Under the pieces are notes generated by a model that did no database searches, was not told where the DNA came from, and saw nothing but the letters and a program-made list of their open reading frames with translations. A stretch of 42,330 bases of DNA, from assembly GCA_964551735.1 (NCBI GenBank), contig CAZKEF010000049.1, positions 1-42,330 on the forward strand, written 5' to 3'. Made by a program: the position numbers and the translations under genes. The stretch is from DAOUAT01 sp964551735. Lineage in GTDB: Bacteria; Chloroflexota; Anaerolineae; CG2-30-64-16. Below, one piece after another: positions 28,265-35,669 of this stretch. Each line of letters starts with the position of its first letter. Position 1 is the stretch's first letter.

Positions 28265-29347
28265 TTACCGCTGAATCCGCGCCGATCCGCCCTTGGCGAA
28301 TGCGCGCACCTGCTCCACCGTCGCCATCGTTGTGTCGCCGGGGAAGGTCGTCAGCAACGCGCCGTGCGCCCAGCCCAGGTTCACCGCCTCCTGCTCGGAG
28401 GCACCTGACAGCAGGCCGTAGAAGAATCCGGCCGCATAACCGTCGCCGCCGCCTACGCGATCGAGCACGTCCAACTCGCAGGTGGGGGACACGTACGTCT
28501 CGCCGTTGATCCAGGCGACCGCGCCCCAGCTATGGCGGTTGGTCGAATGGACCTCGCGCAGCGTCGTCGCCACGATCTTCACTTGCGGGTACAGCGCCTT
28601 GACGCTGTCCATCATGCCGAAGAACACACTCGGATCGAGCTTGGACTTGGCGTGCACGTCTGGGCCGTGGATGCCCAGCCCCATCTGCAGGTCCTCTTCA
28701 TTGCCAACAATGACGTCCACGTGCGCTACGATGCGCTTGAGCACTGAGAGTGCAACTTCGTGGCCGCCCCACAGATTCCACAGCTTGGCGCGGTAGTTCA
28801 GGTCGAACGATGTGACCGCGCCGGCCGCCTTGGCCGCCTGCATCCCCTCGATGATCAGCTCGCCGGTGGTCTCTGACAGCGCCGCGAAGATGCCGCCGCT
28901 GTGGAACCACCGCACGCCGCCTTTGAAGATCGCATGCCAATCGAAGTCACCGGGCTTGAGCTGCGCGGCGGCTTCATTGCTGCGATTATAGAACACCACC
29001 GGCGCGCGCACCCCCTGGCCTCGATCGCTGTAGACCGTCGCCATGTTGGGGCCGTTGACGCCGTTGTGCTCGAAGTGCTTATAGAAGGGCTGTACGCCCA
29101 TCGCCCGCACGCGCTCGGCGATCAGGTCACCGATGGGGTAGTCCGCCAGCGCGGTCACGATGCCTGTCTTCAGGCGGAAACAGTCCGCCAGGTTGGCCGC
29201 CACATTGAATTCGCCGCCGCTCACGTGGATGTCGCAGTAGGTGGCCTTGCGGAAGGGGATGATCCCAGGGTCCAGGCGGTGGACCAGCGCGCCAAGCGAT
29301 AGCAAGTCCAGCCCGCCCGTGGGGCTCAGGTTCAGACCGTAAGTCAT
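28265..29347 (-). CDS. PfkB-family sugar kinase, probably 2-keto-3-deoxygluconate kinase
   Basis: A ribokinase-like kinase of 360 residues that would phosphorylate 2-keto-3-deoxygluconate (KDG) or a related sugar acid. The N-terminal GGEFNVAANLADCF and the C-terminal RVGGGDGYAAGFFYGLL (catalytic Asp and anion hole) are the two PfkB signatures. It starts at ATG 29347 with AGGAGG upstream. A longer frame would translate the heptamer array and is rejected. It follows uxaC, an SDR and a LarA-like gene, as expected for uronate breakdown to KDG. Fructokinase or another sugar-acid kinase is possible. Confidence 0.85.
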   Translation of the reverse strand: MTYGLNLSPTGGLDLLSLGALVHRLDPGIIPFRKATYCDIHVSGGEFNVAANLADCFRLKTGIVTALADYPIGDLIAERVRAMGVQPFYKHFEHNGVNGPNMATVYSDRGQGVRAPVVFYNRSNEAAAQLKPGDFDWHAIFKGGVRWFHSGGIFAALSETTGELIIEGMQAAKAAGAVTSFDLNYRAKLWNLWGGHEVALSVLKRIVAHVDVIVGNEEDLQMGLGIHGPDVHAKSKLDPSVFFGMMDSVKALYPQVKIVATTLREVHSTNRHSWGAVAWINGETYVSPTCELDVLDRVGGGDGYAAGFFYGLLSGASEQEAVNLGWAHGALLTTFPGDTTMATVEQVRAFAKGGSARIQR

Positions 29348-29364
29348 GGATTGTGCCTCCTGTC

Positions 29365-29422
29365 GGTATTGGGTATTAGGTATTAGGTATTGAGGGCCAA
29401 TGCCCAATACCTAATACCTAAT
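29365..29422. repeat. Heptamer array with perfect 18-bp inverted partner
   Basis: Four GGTATTR heptamers at 29365-29392 face an inverted copy at 29405-29422. The arms 29375-29392 and 29405-29422 are perfect complements over 18 bp with a 12-nt loop. The hairpin sits between the LarA-like gene and the kinase start. Confidence 0.88.
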
Positions 29423-29430
29423 ATGATGCC

Positions 29431-30699
29431 CTACTTTCCAGCGTTCACCTTGTACAGCCGCTCGCCCGCCTTCGGCACATACAGGATACCTTCATCCTCG
29501 CGATCCTGCCAGTCGGCCGGGTTGATGGTCGTCGGATCCAGGTAGCCCAGGTTCAATCTGGCACAATCTTCGGGCGGGATCTTGCTCGCCAGGGTCAATC
29601 TGACATTGGGTTTCTCGACGCCGCTCTCCATCACGCCCGAGCCGCGCACGTGCGTACAGTGCGCCAGCGCGCCCAACGGCAAGTGCTTGTAACGATCCCA
29701 GTCCTGCAAGAAATAGGGTAGGATGTGATAGCCCGCCTCGTAGATGTATTTGCCGTGCACGGGGCTGACGACATCGAGGTGCGGGGCATAGATGATGAGC
29801 TCGCCGCCCACCTCAACTACCGATTCCATTTTGTACATGCATTTGCCTGCGGTCCAGAGCTCGCCGTACATGGGTGGACAGCCGGACAGCACACGCTGGT
29901 ACGGATGGTCGCACCATTGGATGTGTCGTTGCGACGACACATCCGCGGCCGCGTTCCAGGTTTCATACACGTCACCGATGAGCACGCCCGATAGGTCGTG
30001 GCCTTCCACGATCAAGGCGACTAACGTGGTCGGCGTCTTGAGGCGTTGCGTCGCGGCGTGGATCACGGCGCGCACGGGGGTGTCCTTGATGCCGATGGTG
30101 CCAAGTACCGTCGCCAGCGCTCCCAGCCAGTGGGTGGCGTTGATGACATCCGAGCCGGAGATGCCGGGGAAGAAGTATTTAGCGCCGCCGGAGAAGCCGA
30201 CCACTTCGTGGGGGAAGGTCGGGCCGAGGATGATGATGTGATCGTGCTCCAACACGGCCTTGTTGATCCGGATGTTGATCGCAGTCGGCAGCGAATAGTG
30301 ATAGCTGGAGCCGGCCAGCTGCTGCAATTCATCCTGCTCGATGATGCCGAGCGAAGTCAGGGCGGCCGGGTCGTCCCAGGCGTGGTTCAGCAGGCCCACG
30401 TGTTTGAAGGTGGTCGCGCGCTCCTCAGCGGTGATCCCCACCAGGTGGTTCAGGCCGGCTTCGTCGTAGCCCAGATGTGTGCCCAGCGCCACCATGACAT
30501 TGAGCTCGGCCGCATCGTGCAGAACGTCCACCAGCATGCGAAACAGCTCGGGCAAGGGCAGTGAACGGGTGTGATCCGGGATCAGCACCATCACCTTCTG
30601 CCCCACAAACTTGCCATGGCCCAGGCCCTGCATCAGGACCTCCATGATTTTGTCATGCGAGAGTAGGCCGGTTTCCGCAATTGCTTGAGCTATGACCAT
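29431..30699 (-). CDS. LarA-like nickel-pincer racemase/epimerase homologue (DUF2088)
   Basis: A 422-residue LarA-family protein; characterised members use a nickel-pincer nucleotide to racemise lactate or epimerise other 2-hydroxy acids. The N-terminal IPDHTRSLP carries the substrate Arg motif. NHAWDD (H106) and TFPHEVVGFSGGAKYFFPG follow, with H164, K174 and H190 spaced exactly like H174, K184 and H200 of Lactobacillus plantarum LarA (K184 binds the pincer). Cofactor genes larB, larC and larE are not here. Next to uronate and KDG enzymes, a sugar-acid epimerase is more likely than lactate racemase. GGGAGGG before ATG 30699 is part of an octamer array. Confidence 0.88.
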   Translation of the reverse strand: MVIAQAIAETGLLSHDKIMEVLMQGLGHGKFVGQKVMVLIPDHTRSLPLPELFRMLVDVLHDAAELNVMVALGTHLGYDEAGLNHLVGITAEERATTFKHVGLLNHAWDDPAALTSLGIIEQDELQQLAGSSYHYSLPTAINIRINKAVLEHDHIIILGPTFPHEVVGFSGGAKYFFPGISGSDVINATHWLGALATVLGTIGIKDTPVRAVIHAATQRLKTPTTLVALIVEGHDLSGVLIGDVYETWNAAADVSSQRHIQWCDHPYQRVLSGCPPMYGELWTAGKCMYKMESVVEVGGELIIYAPHLDVVSPVHGKYIYEAGYHILPYFLQDWDRYKHLPLGALAHCTHVRGSGVMESGVEKPNVRLTLASKIPPEDCARLNLGYLDPTTINPADWQDREDEGILYVPKAGERLYKVNAGK

Positions 30700-30711
30700 G
30701 CGCTTTTACCC

Positions 30712-30750
30712 TCCCAGTTTACCAATCTACCAGCTCCCAATCTCCCAGCC
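30712..30750. repeat. Five-unit octamer array, SDR-LarA spacer
   Basis: Five 8-mers (tcccagtt, taccaatc, taccagct, cccaatct, cccagccc) sit between the SDR gene and the LarA homologue. On the minus strand the array ends near GGGAGGGT, which doubles as the ribosome site of the LarA gene. Confidence 0.75.
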
Positions 30751-31584
30751 CTAAACCCCAGAGAATGACGAGAACCCGCCATCCACCGGCACCGTGATGC
30801 CCGTGACGAAGGCAGAAGCGGGCGAGAGCAGCCAGAGCACCGTGCCCAACAAGTCCTCGGGCACGCCGAAACGGCCCATGGGGGTATGGTCAATCACGAG
30901 CTGGCCGCGCGGGGTCAGATTGCCCGTCTCCCGATCCACCAGCAGATCGCGATTCTGCTCGCCTAAGAAGAAACCCGGCGCGACAGCGTTAACTCGGATC
31001 TTGCCGGAGTAATTCTTCGCCATGTGGACAGCTAGCCAGGCGGTGAAATTCGTGATCCCGGCCTTGGCCGCCGCATACGCCAGTACGTTTGTCAGGGGGC
31101 GGTATGCAGCCATGGATGAGAAGTTCAGGATCACCCCTTCACCGGCCTCGGCCATCTGCCTGCCGAGGATCTGGCACGGCAAGATGGTTCCCAGGAGATT
31201 CAGGTCGATCACGAACCGCAATGCGTCCTCCGGCAGGTCGAAGAAGCTCTGGTTGGCAGAGGTAATGGCGGTCGGCCGGTTGCCGCCTGCGGCGTTGACC
31301 AGGCCGTGCAGAGGGCCGAAGTGTTCGTGAATGGTCGCTGCGGCGCGTGTCAGACTCTCGCGATCCAACACGTCCCCCTGCACAGCCATCACCTGACAGC
31401 CTCGCGTCCCCAGGCGCTCGATCAGACCCTGTGCGGGCGCCAGGTTGCGGTCCAGGATCACTACATTGGCGCCGCAGCCGGCCAGCGCGCACACCACGTC
31501 ACCGCCCAGCACGCCGGACCCCCCCGTCACCGCGAAGGTCTTGCCGGTGAAATCATACATCGCTTTCAGCTCGTCCAGGTTCAT
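30751..31584 (-). CDS. SDR oxidoreductase, probable fructuronate/mannonate oxidoreductase
   Basis: A 277-residue classical short-chain dehydrogenase. The cofactor site is TGGSGVLGG near residue 20, followed by an Asp (ILDRN) that favours NAD(H). NAAGG, the catalytic Ser in NFSSMAAY and the YAAAKAG Tyr/Lys pair are present. The order uxaC, SDR, kinase suggests it reduces fructuronate to mannonate (the UxuB step), as some SDR-type D-mannonate oxidoreductases do. I use ATG 31584, which has GGAAGGAG 8 bases upstream; an in-frame GTG at 31602 overlaps that site. Confidence 0.85.
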   Translation of the reverse strand: MNLDELKAMYDFTGKTFAVTGGSGVLGGDVVCALAGCGANVVILDRNLAPAQGLIERLGTRGCQVMAVQGDVLDRESLTRAAATIHEHFGPLHGLVNAAGGNRPTAITSANQSFFDLPEDALRFVIDLNLLGTILPCQILGRQMAEAGEGVILNFSSMAAYRPLTNVLAYAAAKAGITNFTAWLAVHMAKNYSGKIRVNAVAPGFFLGEQNRDLLVDRETGNLTPRGQLVIDHTPMGRFGVPEDLLGTVLWLLSPASAFVTGITVPVDGGFSSFSGV

Positions 31585-31602
31585 ATGTTGCGCTCCTTCC
31601 AC

Positions 31603-33024
31603 TTATCCGAGTTTATACACGCGCCGCGCCAGGCCGTTCGCCAGGTCCGGCGCCATTTCGGCAGCGTCATCCATGTCAATCAGCCCGCGCACCACCATCC
31701 CGGCGAGCCAGTTGGCCGAAGCCCGGCGCCAGACGTCATGCCGCGCCGGGATCGAGACGAAGGCCCGTGTGTCATCGTTGAACCCGGCGGTGTTATACAG
31801 GCCAGCTGTTTCCATCACCTGGTCGAAAAAGCGCGCGATGCCGTTCAAGCTATCCTGAAACCACCAGGGCGGGCCCAGTCGCAGCACGGGATAGTGGCCG
31901 GCCAGGGGCGCCAGCTCGCGTGAGTAGCTGGTTTCGTCCATGGTGAAGAGGATCAGTGTGAGCCGCGGATCATTGCCGAAGCGATCGAGCAGAGGCTTCA
32001 GGTTGTTCGTCCACTCGGTTGCTATCGGAATGTCGCTCCCCTTGTCGCTGCCGAACCGTTCGAACACGACCGGGTTATGATTCCGGAAGGAACCCGCGTG
32101 GAGTTGCATGACCATGCCATCGTCGACGCTCATGCGCGCCATCTCGATCATCATGTGGCCCGTGAAACGCCGTGCATCCTCGGCTGTTGCCTTCCCAGCC
32201 AGCGCGCGGGCGAAGATCGCTTCGGCCTCGGCGGTGGAAAGCGCCTCGGTGTAAGGGGTCTGCACTGCGCTGTCAGTCGCCGTAGCGCCCATCTGCTTGA
32301 AGAAGGCCCGCCGCTCCTCAAGCGCAGTAATCAGCGCCCTGGCTGTGGTGATCTCCCGGCCGACGACCGCGCTCAACGTATCGAGGTGGCCGCGCCAGCC
32401 GACCGTTTGAAGGTTCACCACCGCGTCGGGCCGGAACGTGGGCCGCACGACCCCCAACCACCCGGATTCTTTGATGGCCTTGTGATATGCGAGCGAGTCG
32501 CTCGCGGCATCGGTGGTGCAGAGGACCTCGATCTTGAACCGGTCGAACAGGGCGCGCGGCCGATACTGGGGCCGGGCCAGCTTGTCCGCCAGCTCATCGT
32601 AGATCGCCTGCGCGGTGGCGCCTGTGAGCTTCTGCTGGATGCCGAACACCTCGTACAGCTCCTGCGCCAGCCAGGAGCCGCTGGGCGTGCCACGGAAGAG
32701 ATGGAAGTTTTCAGCAAAGATCTGCCAGATCTTCCGGTGATCGGTTTCGACCGGGCCGCCATCGCGCCGCGGGACGCCCAGCGCTTCCAGCGGGATGCCC
32801 TGCGAGTAGAGCATGCGGAACACATAGTGGTCGGGGATGATGAACAGGTCGGCGGGCGTGCCGAAGGTCGCGTTCTCATCGGCCAGCAGCCGGGGGTCAA
32901 CATGGCCGTGCGGCGAGATGACCGGCAAGCCCGCGATGCTCTCGTAGAGCTCACGCGCTACGCGGCGTTGCTCAGGGTCGGATGCGAAGAAATGGTCCGG
33001 AGATAAGAGCGGTTGTGTTGACAT
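31603..33024 (-). CDS. uxaC: Uronate (glucuronate/galacturonate) isomerase
   Basis: Isomerises glucuronate to fructuronate or galacturonate to tagaturonate, the entry step of the Ashwell pathway. The 473-residue protein is an amidohydrolase-fold enzyme with SPHGHVDPRLLADENATF near residue 37, the FRMLYSQGI segment and the late MQLHAGSFRNHNP motif. Family length is about 460-475. It is the first gene after a strong minus-strand promoter, so it probably leads the 16-kb carbohydrate cluster. AGAAGGAG precedes ATG 33024. Whether the pathway continues by mannonate dehydratase is not visible here. Confidence 0.95.
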   Translation of the reverse strand: MSTQPLLSPDHFFASDPEQRRVARELYESIAGLPVISPHGHVDPRLLADENATFGTPADLFIIPDHYVFRMLYSQGIPLEALGVPRRDGGPVETDHRKIWQIFAENFHLFRGTPSGSWLAQELYEVFGIQQKLTGATAQAIYDELADKLARPQYRPRALFDRFKIEVLCTTDAASDSLAYHKAIKESGWLGVVRPTFRPDAVVNLQTVGWRGHLDTLSAVVGREITTARALITALEERRAFFKQMGATATDSAVQTPYTEALSTAEAEAIFARALAGKATAEDARRFTGHMMIEMARMSVDDGMVMQLHAGSFRNHNPVVFERFGSDKGSDIPIATEWTNNLKPLLDRFGNDPRLTLILFTMDETSYSRELAPLAGHYPVLRLGPPWWFQDSLNGIARFFDQVMETAGLYNTAGFNDDTRAFVSIPARHDVWRRASANWLAGMVVRGLIDMDDAAEMAPDLANGLARRVYKLG

Positions 33025-33050
33025 CGGGTCTCCTTCTTGGCAATGGGCAC

Positions 33051-33079
33051 ATTATCGCATGGACACTGAAGGCAGTCAA
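33051..33079 (-). promoter_or_regulatory. Promoter of the carbohydrate supercluster
   Basis: On the minus strand TTGACT (33079-33074), a 17-bp spacer and GATAAT (33056-33051) precede uxaC. Upstream, gttgca at about 33098-33104 and gttgcaac at 33113-33120 repeat in the same orientation and could be activator sites. Confidence 0.7.
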
Positions 33080-33339
33080 AGCGCAGGGCGAAATCATGTT
33101 GCAGGCGATAAAGTTGCAACGAATAAAGCAATCTAGCGGTTTAAACTGATCCTACGGCTACGAGCCCGACCTTCGTCGGTTGCATCCCAGTCTGCGCAGG
33201 GACTTTGCACTGGTAACCGCAACTTCAGTTGCCCCGCCTGATCAGGCGACACACAATGAAATGACCCTGGTCAGAGCGTCTCGTCATATCGCCTGGTGGA
33301 TTTCGTGCGCAAGACGAGAGAGTATGCATTTAGTTTATA
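33080..33339. other. Divergent spacer between uxaC and padR
   Basis: This 380-bp intergenic region (33025-33404) separates two divergent operons. Besides the two promoters listed separately, it holds a perfect 14-bp palindrome cgcctgatcaggcg at 33235-33248, a candidate operator, and a small cgac-cttc-gtcg hairpin near 33167. I see no small RNA or coding frame. Confidence 0.5.
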
Positions 33340-33368
33340 TTGACATTTCACACATATCGTGGTAATAT
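33340..33368 (+). promoter_or_regulatory. Strong sigma-70 promoter of the padR operon
   Basis: TTGACA (33340-33345), exactly 17 bp, then TAATAT (33363-33368). It is the best promoter match in the window, 36 bp before padR. The spacer contains acacatat, and the region is A/T-rich like known PadR operators, so autoregulation is likely but inferred. Confidence 0.8.
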
Positions 33369-33404
33369 CAATTCTGACTTATGAGAACGTAAGGGAGACG
33401 TAGA

Positions 33405-33797
33405 ATGCCAAGAGGACAGTGGGGGCGCGGAATGGGCTTCGGTGGCGGGGGCGGCGGCGGGATGCGACGGATCGTCCGTTTCCTGGAGCCATGTCTGCTG
33501 CTGCTGTTGCGCGAGGATGCAACCCACGGCTACAACCTGCTGGACGGGCTGCGCCAATTCGGCTTCGCGCCGGGGACGCTCGATGCCAGCGTCGTCTACC
33601 GCGTCTTGCGCGAGATGGAAGATGCGGGATGGGTGAGCTCCCAATGGGACACGGCTGGCTCCGGCCCGCCACGGCGCGTGTATACCGCAACACCCGATGG
33701 CGAGGCGTATCTAGCCGCGTGGATCGGTGACTTGCGCCATACCCGCGATGAGATCGATCGGTTCATCAGCGCTTACATGCAGCAAGAACGCCAGTAG
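33405..33797 (+). CDS. PadR family transcriptional regulator
   Basis: A 130-residue regulator with a PadR winged helix (about 20-95). Its core motifs are LLLLLREDATHGYNLLDGL, SVVYRVLREMEDAGWV and RVYTATPDGEAYL, with a short C-terminal dimerisation helix. The first 19 residues are unusually Gly/Arg-rich (GFGGGGGGG), like two later proteins of the same operon. It is the first gene after the strong promoter, with GGGAG before ATG 33405. PadR proteins usually repress their own operon and respond to small molecules or redox stress. The ligand here is unknown. Confidence 0.93.
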   Translation: MPRGQWGRGMGFGGGGGGGMRRIVRFLEPCLLLLLREDATHGYNLLDGLRQFGFAPGTLDASVVYRVLREMEDAGWVSSQWDTAGSGPPRRVYTATPDGEAYLAAWIGDLRHTRDEIDRFISAYMQQERQ

Positions 33798-33846
33798 CGC
33801 CCTGCAGGGGCCGGTGCCTCCGTGCATCGGAGCGAGGAGGTTAATC

Positions 33847-34131
33847 ATGTATCAAGGTGACGAAACCGCGCTGGAACCGGTCAAGCCGACGCAGATCGAG
33901 GTATTGCCGGCAGCAGCGCCACGCAGCATCTGGCGCAGCGCGGTCTGGCCGGCCCTGGGCAGTGCGCTGATCTGGGCGGGCCGCGAGCTACTGCCGCAGG
34001 TTCTTGCGGCTTGGCAGGCGTCCCGAACCGGTGCTGCGCAACCTGTCACGCGCCAGCCAGGTGCACTGCTCGGGCTGACACGCCCATCGGGACGCGTCGG
34101 CCATCGGCATCGGTGGGGCCGCCGCGCTTGA
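33847..34131 (+). CDS. Small putative membrane-anchored protein, unknown function
   Basis: A 94-residue protein starting at ATG 33847, with a strong GAGGAGG site. One moderately hydrophobic stretch (about 30-48, SAVWPALGSALIWAG) could anchor it in the membrane. The C-terminal part is basic (RVGHRHRWGRRA). I recognise no family. It is in the padR operon between the regulator and the first NifX-like gene. It may be an accessory part of that system. Confidence 0.6.
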   Translation: MYQGDETALEPVKPTQIEVLPAAAPRSIWRSAVWPALGSALIWAGRELLPQVLAAWQASRTGAAQPVTRQPGALLGLTRPSGRVGHRHRWGRRA

Positions 34132-34156
34132 CGCGGCCGCCAAGCCAAACGCTGGA

Positions 34157-34194
34157 AGGGGTCTATAACCCCTGGCTGCCGGTCATAAACCGGC
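34157..34194 (+). terminator. Twin hairpins after the small membrane protein gene
   Basis: Two stems in a row: aggggt/acccct (34157-34162, 34168-34173, loop ctata) and gccggt/accggc (34178-34183, 34189-34194, loop cataa). They lie between the 94-residue gene and the first NifX-like gene. They could lower or stabilise downstream mRNA; there is no T-run, so full termination is unlikely. Confidence 0.45.
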
Positions 34195-34252
34195 TGGAAA
34201 CGTAGCAAGATAACCAGTACAGCAAGCATCAAACCATCAACCGGAGGATTTC

Positions 34253-34639
34253 ATGCGCATCGCAATTTCCACAGAGACAGACGCCGGCCCGGACGCGCCA
34301 GTCGCCACGCACTTTGGGCGCTGCCCATTTTTCACCCTGGTAGACCTGGAAGGCGACTGCATCCAGGCCGTCCAGGTGGTTGCAAACCCGTTCTTCCCGG
34401 CCCACGAGCCGGGGCAGGTGCCCGGTTTTGTGCACAACCAGGGCGCGCACGTCATGCTGACGGGCGGCATGGGCGGCCGCGCCGCGGCCTTCTTCGAGCA
34501 ATACGGCATCCAGCCGGTGACCGGCGCGGCCGGCAGCGTGCAGCAGGCGTTGACCGCGTTCCAGCGCAGCGAGCTGGGCGGCTGGGCGCCGTGCAGCGAG
34601 AGCGTGGCGCACGGCCACGGTCACACTCATGGCCACTAG
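34253..34639 (+). CDS. NifX/orange-protein family metal-cluster protein, copy 1
   Basis: A 128-residue protein with the dinitrogenase iron-molybdenum cofactor domain (MTH1175/ORP/NifX/NifB-C-terminal). The start RIAISTETD, ATHFGRCPFFTLVDLE and the GAHVMLTGGMGGRA glycine-rich segment fit the family. The C-terminus HGHGHTHGH is an extra His-rich tail suited to metal binding. GGAGG precedes ATG 34253. In Desulfovibrio the related ORP holds a Mo-Cu sulfide cluster and partners MinD-like ATPases. The ATPases in this operon suggest a similar complex, without nitrogenase genes in the window. Confidence 0.9.
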   Translation: MRIAISTETDAGPDAPVATHFGRCPFFTLVDLEGDCIQAVQVVANPFFPAHEPGQVPGFVHNQGAHVMLTGGMGGRAAAFFEQYGIQPVTGAAGSVQQALTAFQRSELGGWAPCSESVAHGHGHTHGH

Positions 34640-34668
34640 CCCACACACACAAGAAAGGAGTAACGACT

Positions 34669-35010
34669 ATGCCAAGGGGAGATCGCACAGGACCGATGGG
34701 CGCTGGCCCACGCACCGGCCGAGGGGCCGGTTGGTGTGCAGGTTATGACCGCCCTGGGTATGCTTATGCACGGCCCGGGTTCGGTTTCGGGATGGGATAT
34801 GGCGGCAGGGGGCGCGGTTGGCGCAACATGTTTCACGCGACCGGCAGGCCCGGCTGGGCGCGCGGCGGGTTCGTCCCGCCGATGCCGGAAGCTGAGCCCA
34901 ACATGGCCGACCTGAAAGCAGAGGCCAGTTGGTTAGCCAGCCGCCTGGACGCCATCCAGAAGCGAATCGAGGATCTCGAAGGCCGCGGCGCTGCGCCTGC
35001 AGCGTCGTGA
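34669..35010 (+). CDS. DUF5320-like glycine-rich small protein
   Basis: A 113-residue protein starting MPRGDRTGPMGAGPRTGRG, which is the typical DUF5320 opening. Its Gly/Arg/aromatic-rich middle (GFGFGMGYGGRGRG) is followed by a C-terminal coiled-coil segment (about 78-104, LKAEASWLASRLDAIQKRI). DUF5320 proteins often travel with NifX-like and Mrp-like genes and have no known activity. AAAGGAG precedes ATG 34669. It may be a scaffold or assembly partner. Confidence 0.8.
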   Translation: MPRGDRTGPMGAGPRTGRGAGWCAGYDRPGYAYARPGFGFGMGYGGRGRGWRNMFHATGRPGWARGGFVPPMPEAEPNMADLKAEASWLASRLDAIQKRIEDLEGRGAAPAAS

Positions 35011-35066
35011 CCAGTGAGGTGACAGACGTTATTGTATGTCACCTCACGTTACCACGGAGGTGAACC

Positions 35067-35282
35067 ATGTTCGACCGACTGTTTCGCGGCGGCCGGGGCA
35101 TCGGTGGTGGCCGCGGCCAGGGCGGAGGCGGCCGGGGGCGCGGAGGCGGCAACAAGCCAGGCTCCGGCCCTGGGGGTGACTGCGTCTGCCCGAAATGCGG
35201 CTTCAGGACACCGCATATCCTGGGCCAGCGGTGCATGGATATTGCCTGCCCGCAATGCGGCACACGTATGACAAAAGAATAG
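35067..35282 (+). CDS. Small zinc-ribbon protein with Gly/Arg-rich N-terminus
   Basis: A 71-residue protein. Residues 8-37 are almost all Gly and Arg. The C-terminal half has two CPxCG-type knuckles (CVCPKCGFRTPH and CPQCGTRM), so it likely binds zinc or an Fe-S cluster. A strong GGAGG precedes ATG 35067. Related short proteins occur beside NifX-like and Mrp-like genes in anaerobes, so it probably belongs to this system. Function unknown. Confidence 0.8.
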   Translation: MFDRLFRGGRGIGGGRGQGGGGRGRGGGNKPGSGPGGDCVCPKCGFRTPHILGQRCMDIACPQCGTRMTKE

Positions 35283-35294
35283 GGGTCAAGCGAC

Positions 35295-35669
35295 ATGAAA
35301 CTCATCGTCACAGCCACAGCGCCTGAGCTCGAAGCACCAGTGGATCCACGTTTCGGGCGCGGCGCCTACTTCGTCGTTGTAGACACCGACACCATGAAAT
35401 GGCAGGCGCACGAAAATCAGGGCGTGAACGCGGCCGGCGGCGCCGGCTCGCAAGCTGCCCAGTTCGTGGCCCAGCAGGGCGCCAACGCCGTCATTAGCGG
35501 CGATTTCGGGCCCAATGCCTATCTCGCGCTGGCGGCCGCCGAGATCGAGATGTATCTGCTCGGGACCAGCAAAACAGTCTGGGAGGCAGTGGCCAACCTA
35601 ACGGCGGGTACGCTAACGCAGGTGCATGCGCCGACCGGGGCCGGGCATCATGGTGGCCGGCATGGATAA
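35295..35669 (+). CDS. NifX/orange-protein family metal-cluster protein, copy 2
   Basis: A 124-residue second member of the MTH1175/ORP family. It keeps the start KLIVTATAPELEAPVDPRFGRGAYF and the middle GANAVISGDFGPNA. It lacks the Cys of copy 1 but has a short His/Gly tail (GAGHHGGRHG). The 3' end overlaps the following ATPase gene by 8 bases. Two different ORP-like subunits with two ATPases suggest a heteromeric assembly. Confidence 0.9.
   Translation: MKLIVTATAPELEAPVDPRFGRGAYFVVVDTDTMKWQAHENQGVNAAGGAGSQAAQFVAQQGANAVISGDFGPNAYLALAAAEIEMYLLGTSKTVWEAVANLTAGTLTQVHAPTGAGHHGGRHG

Noticed and set aside
29347..29407. Longer N-terminus for the sugar kinase
   Set aside because: The 20 extra residues come from translating the GGTATTR array; ATG 29347 has a much better ribosome site.
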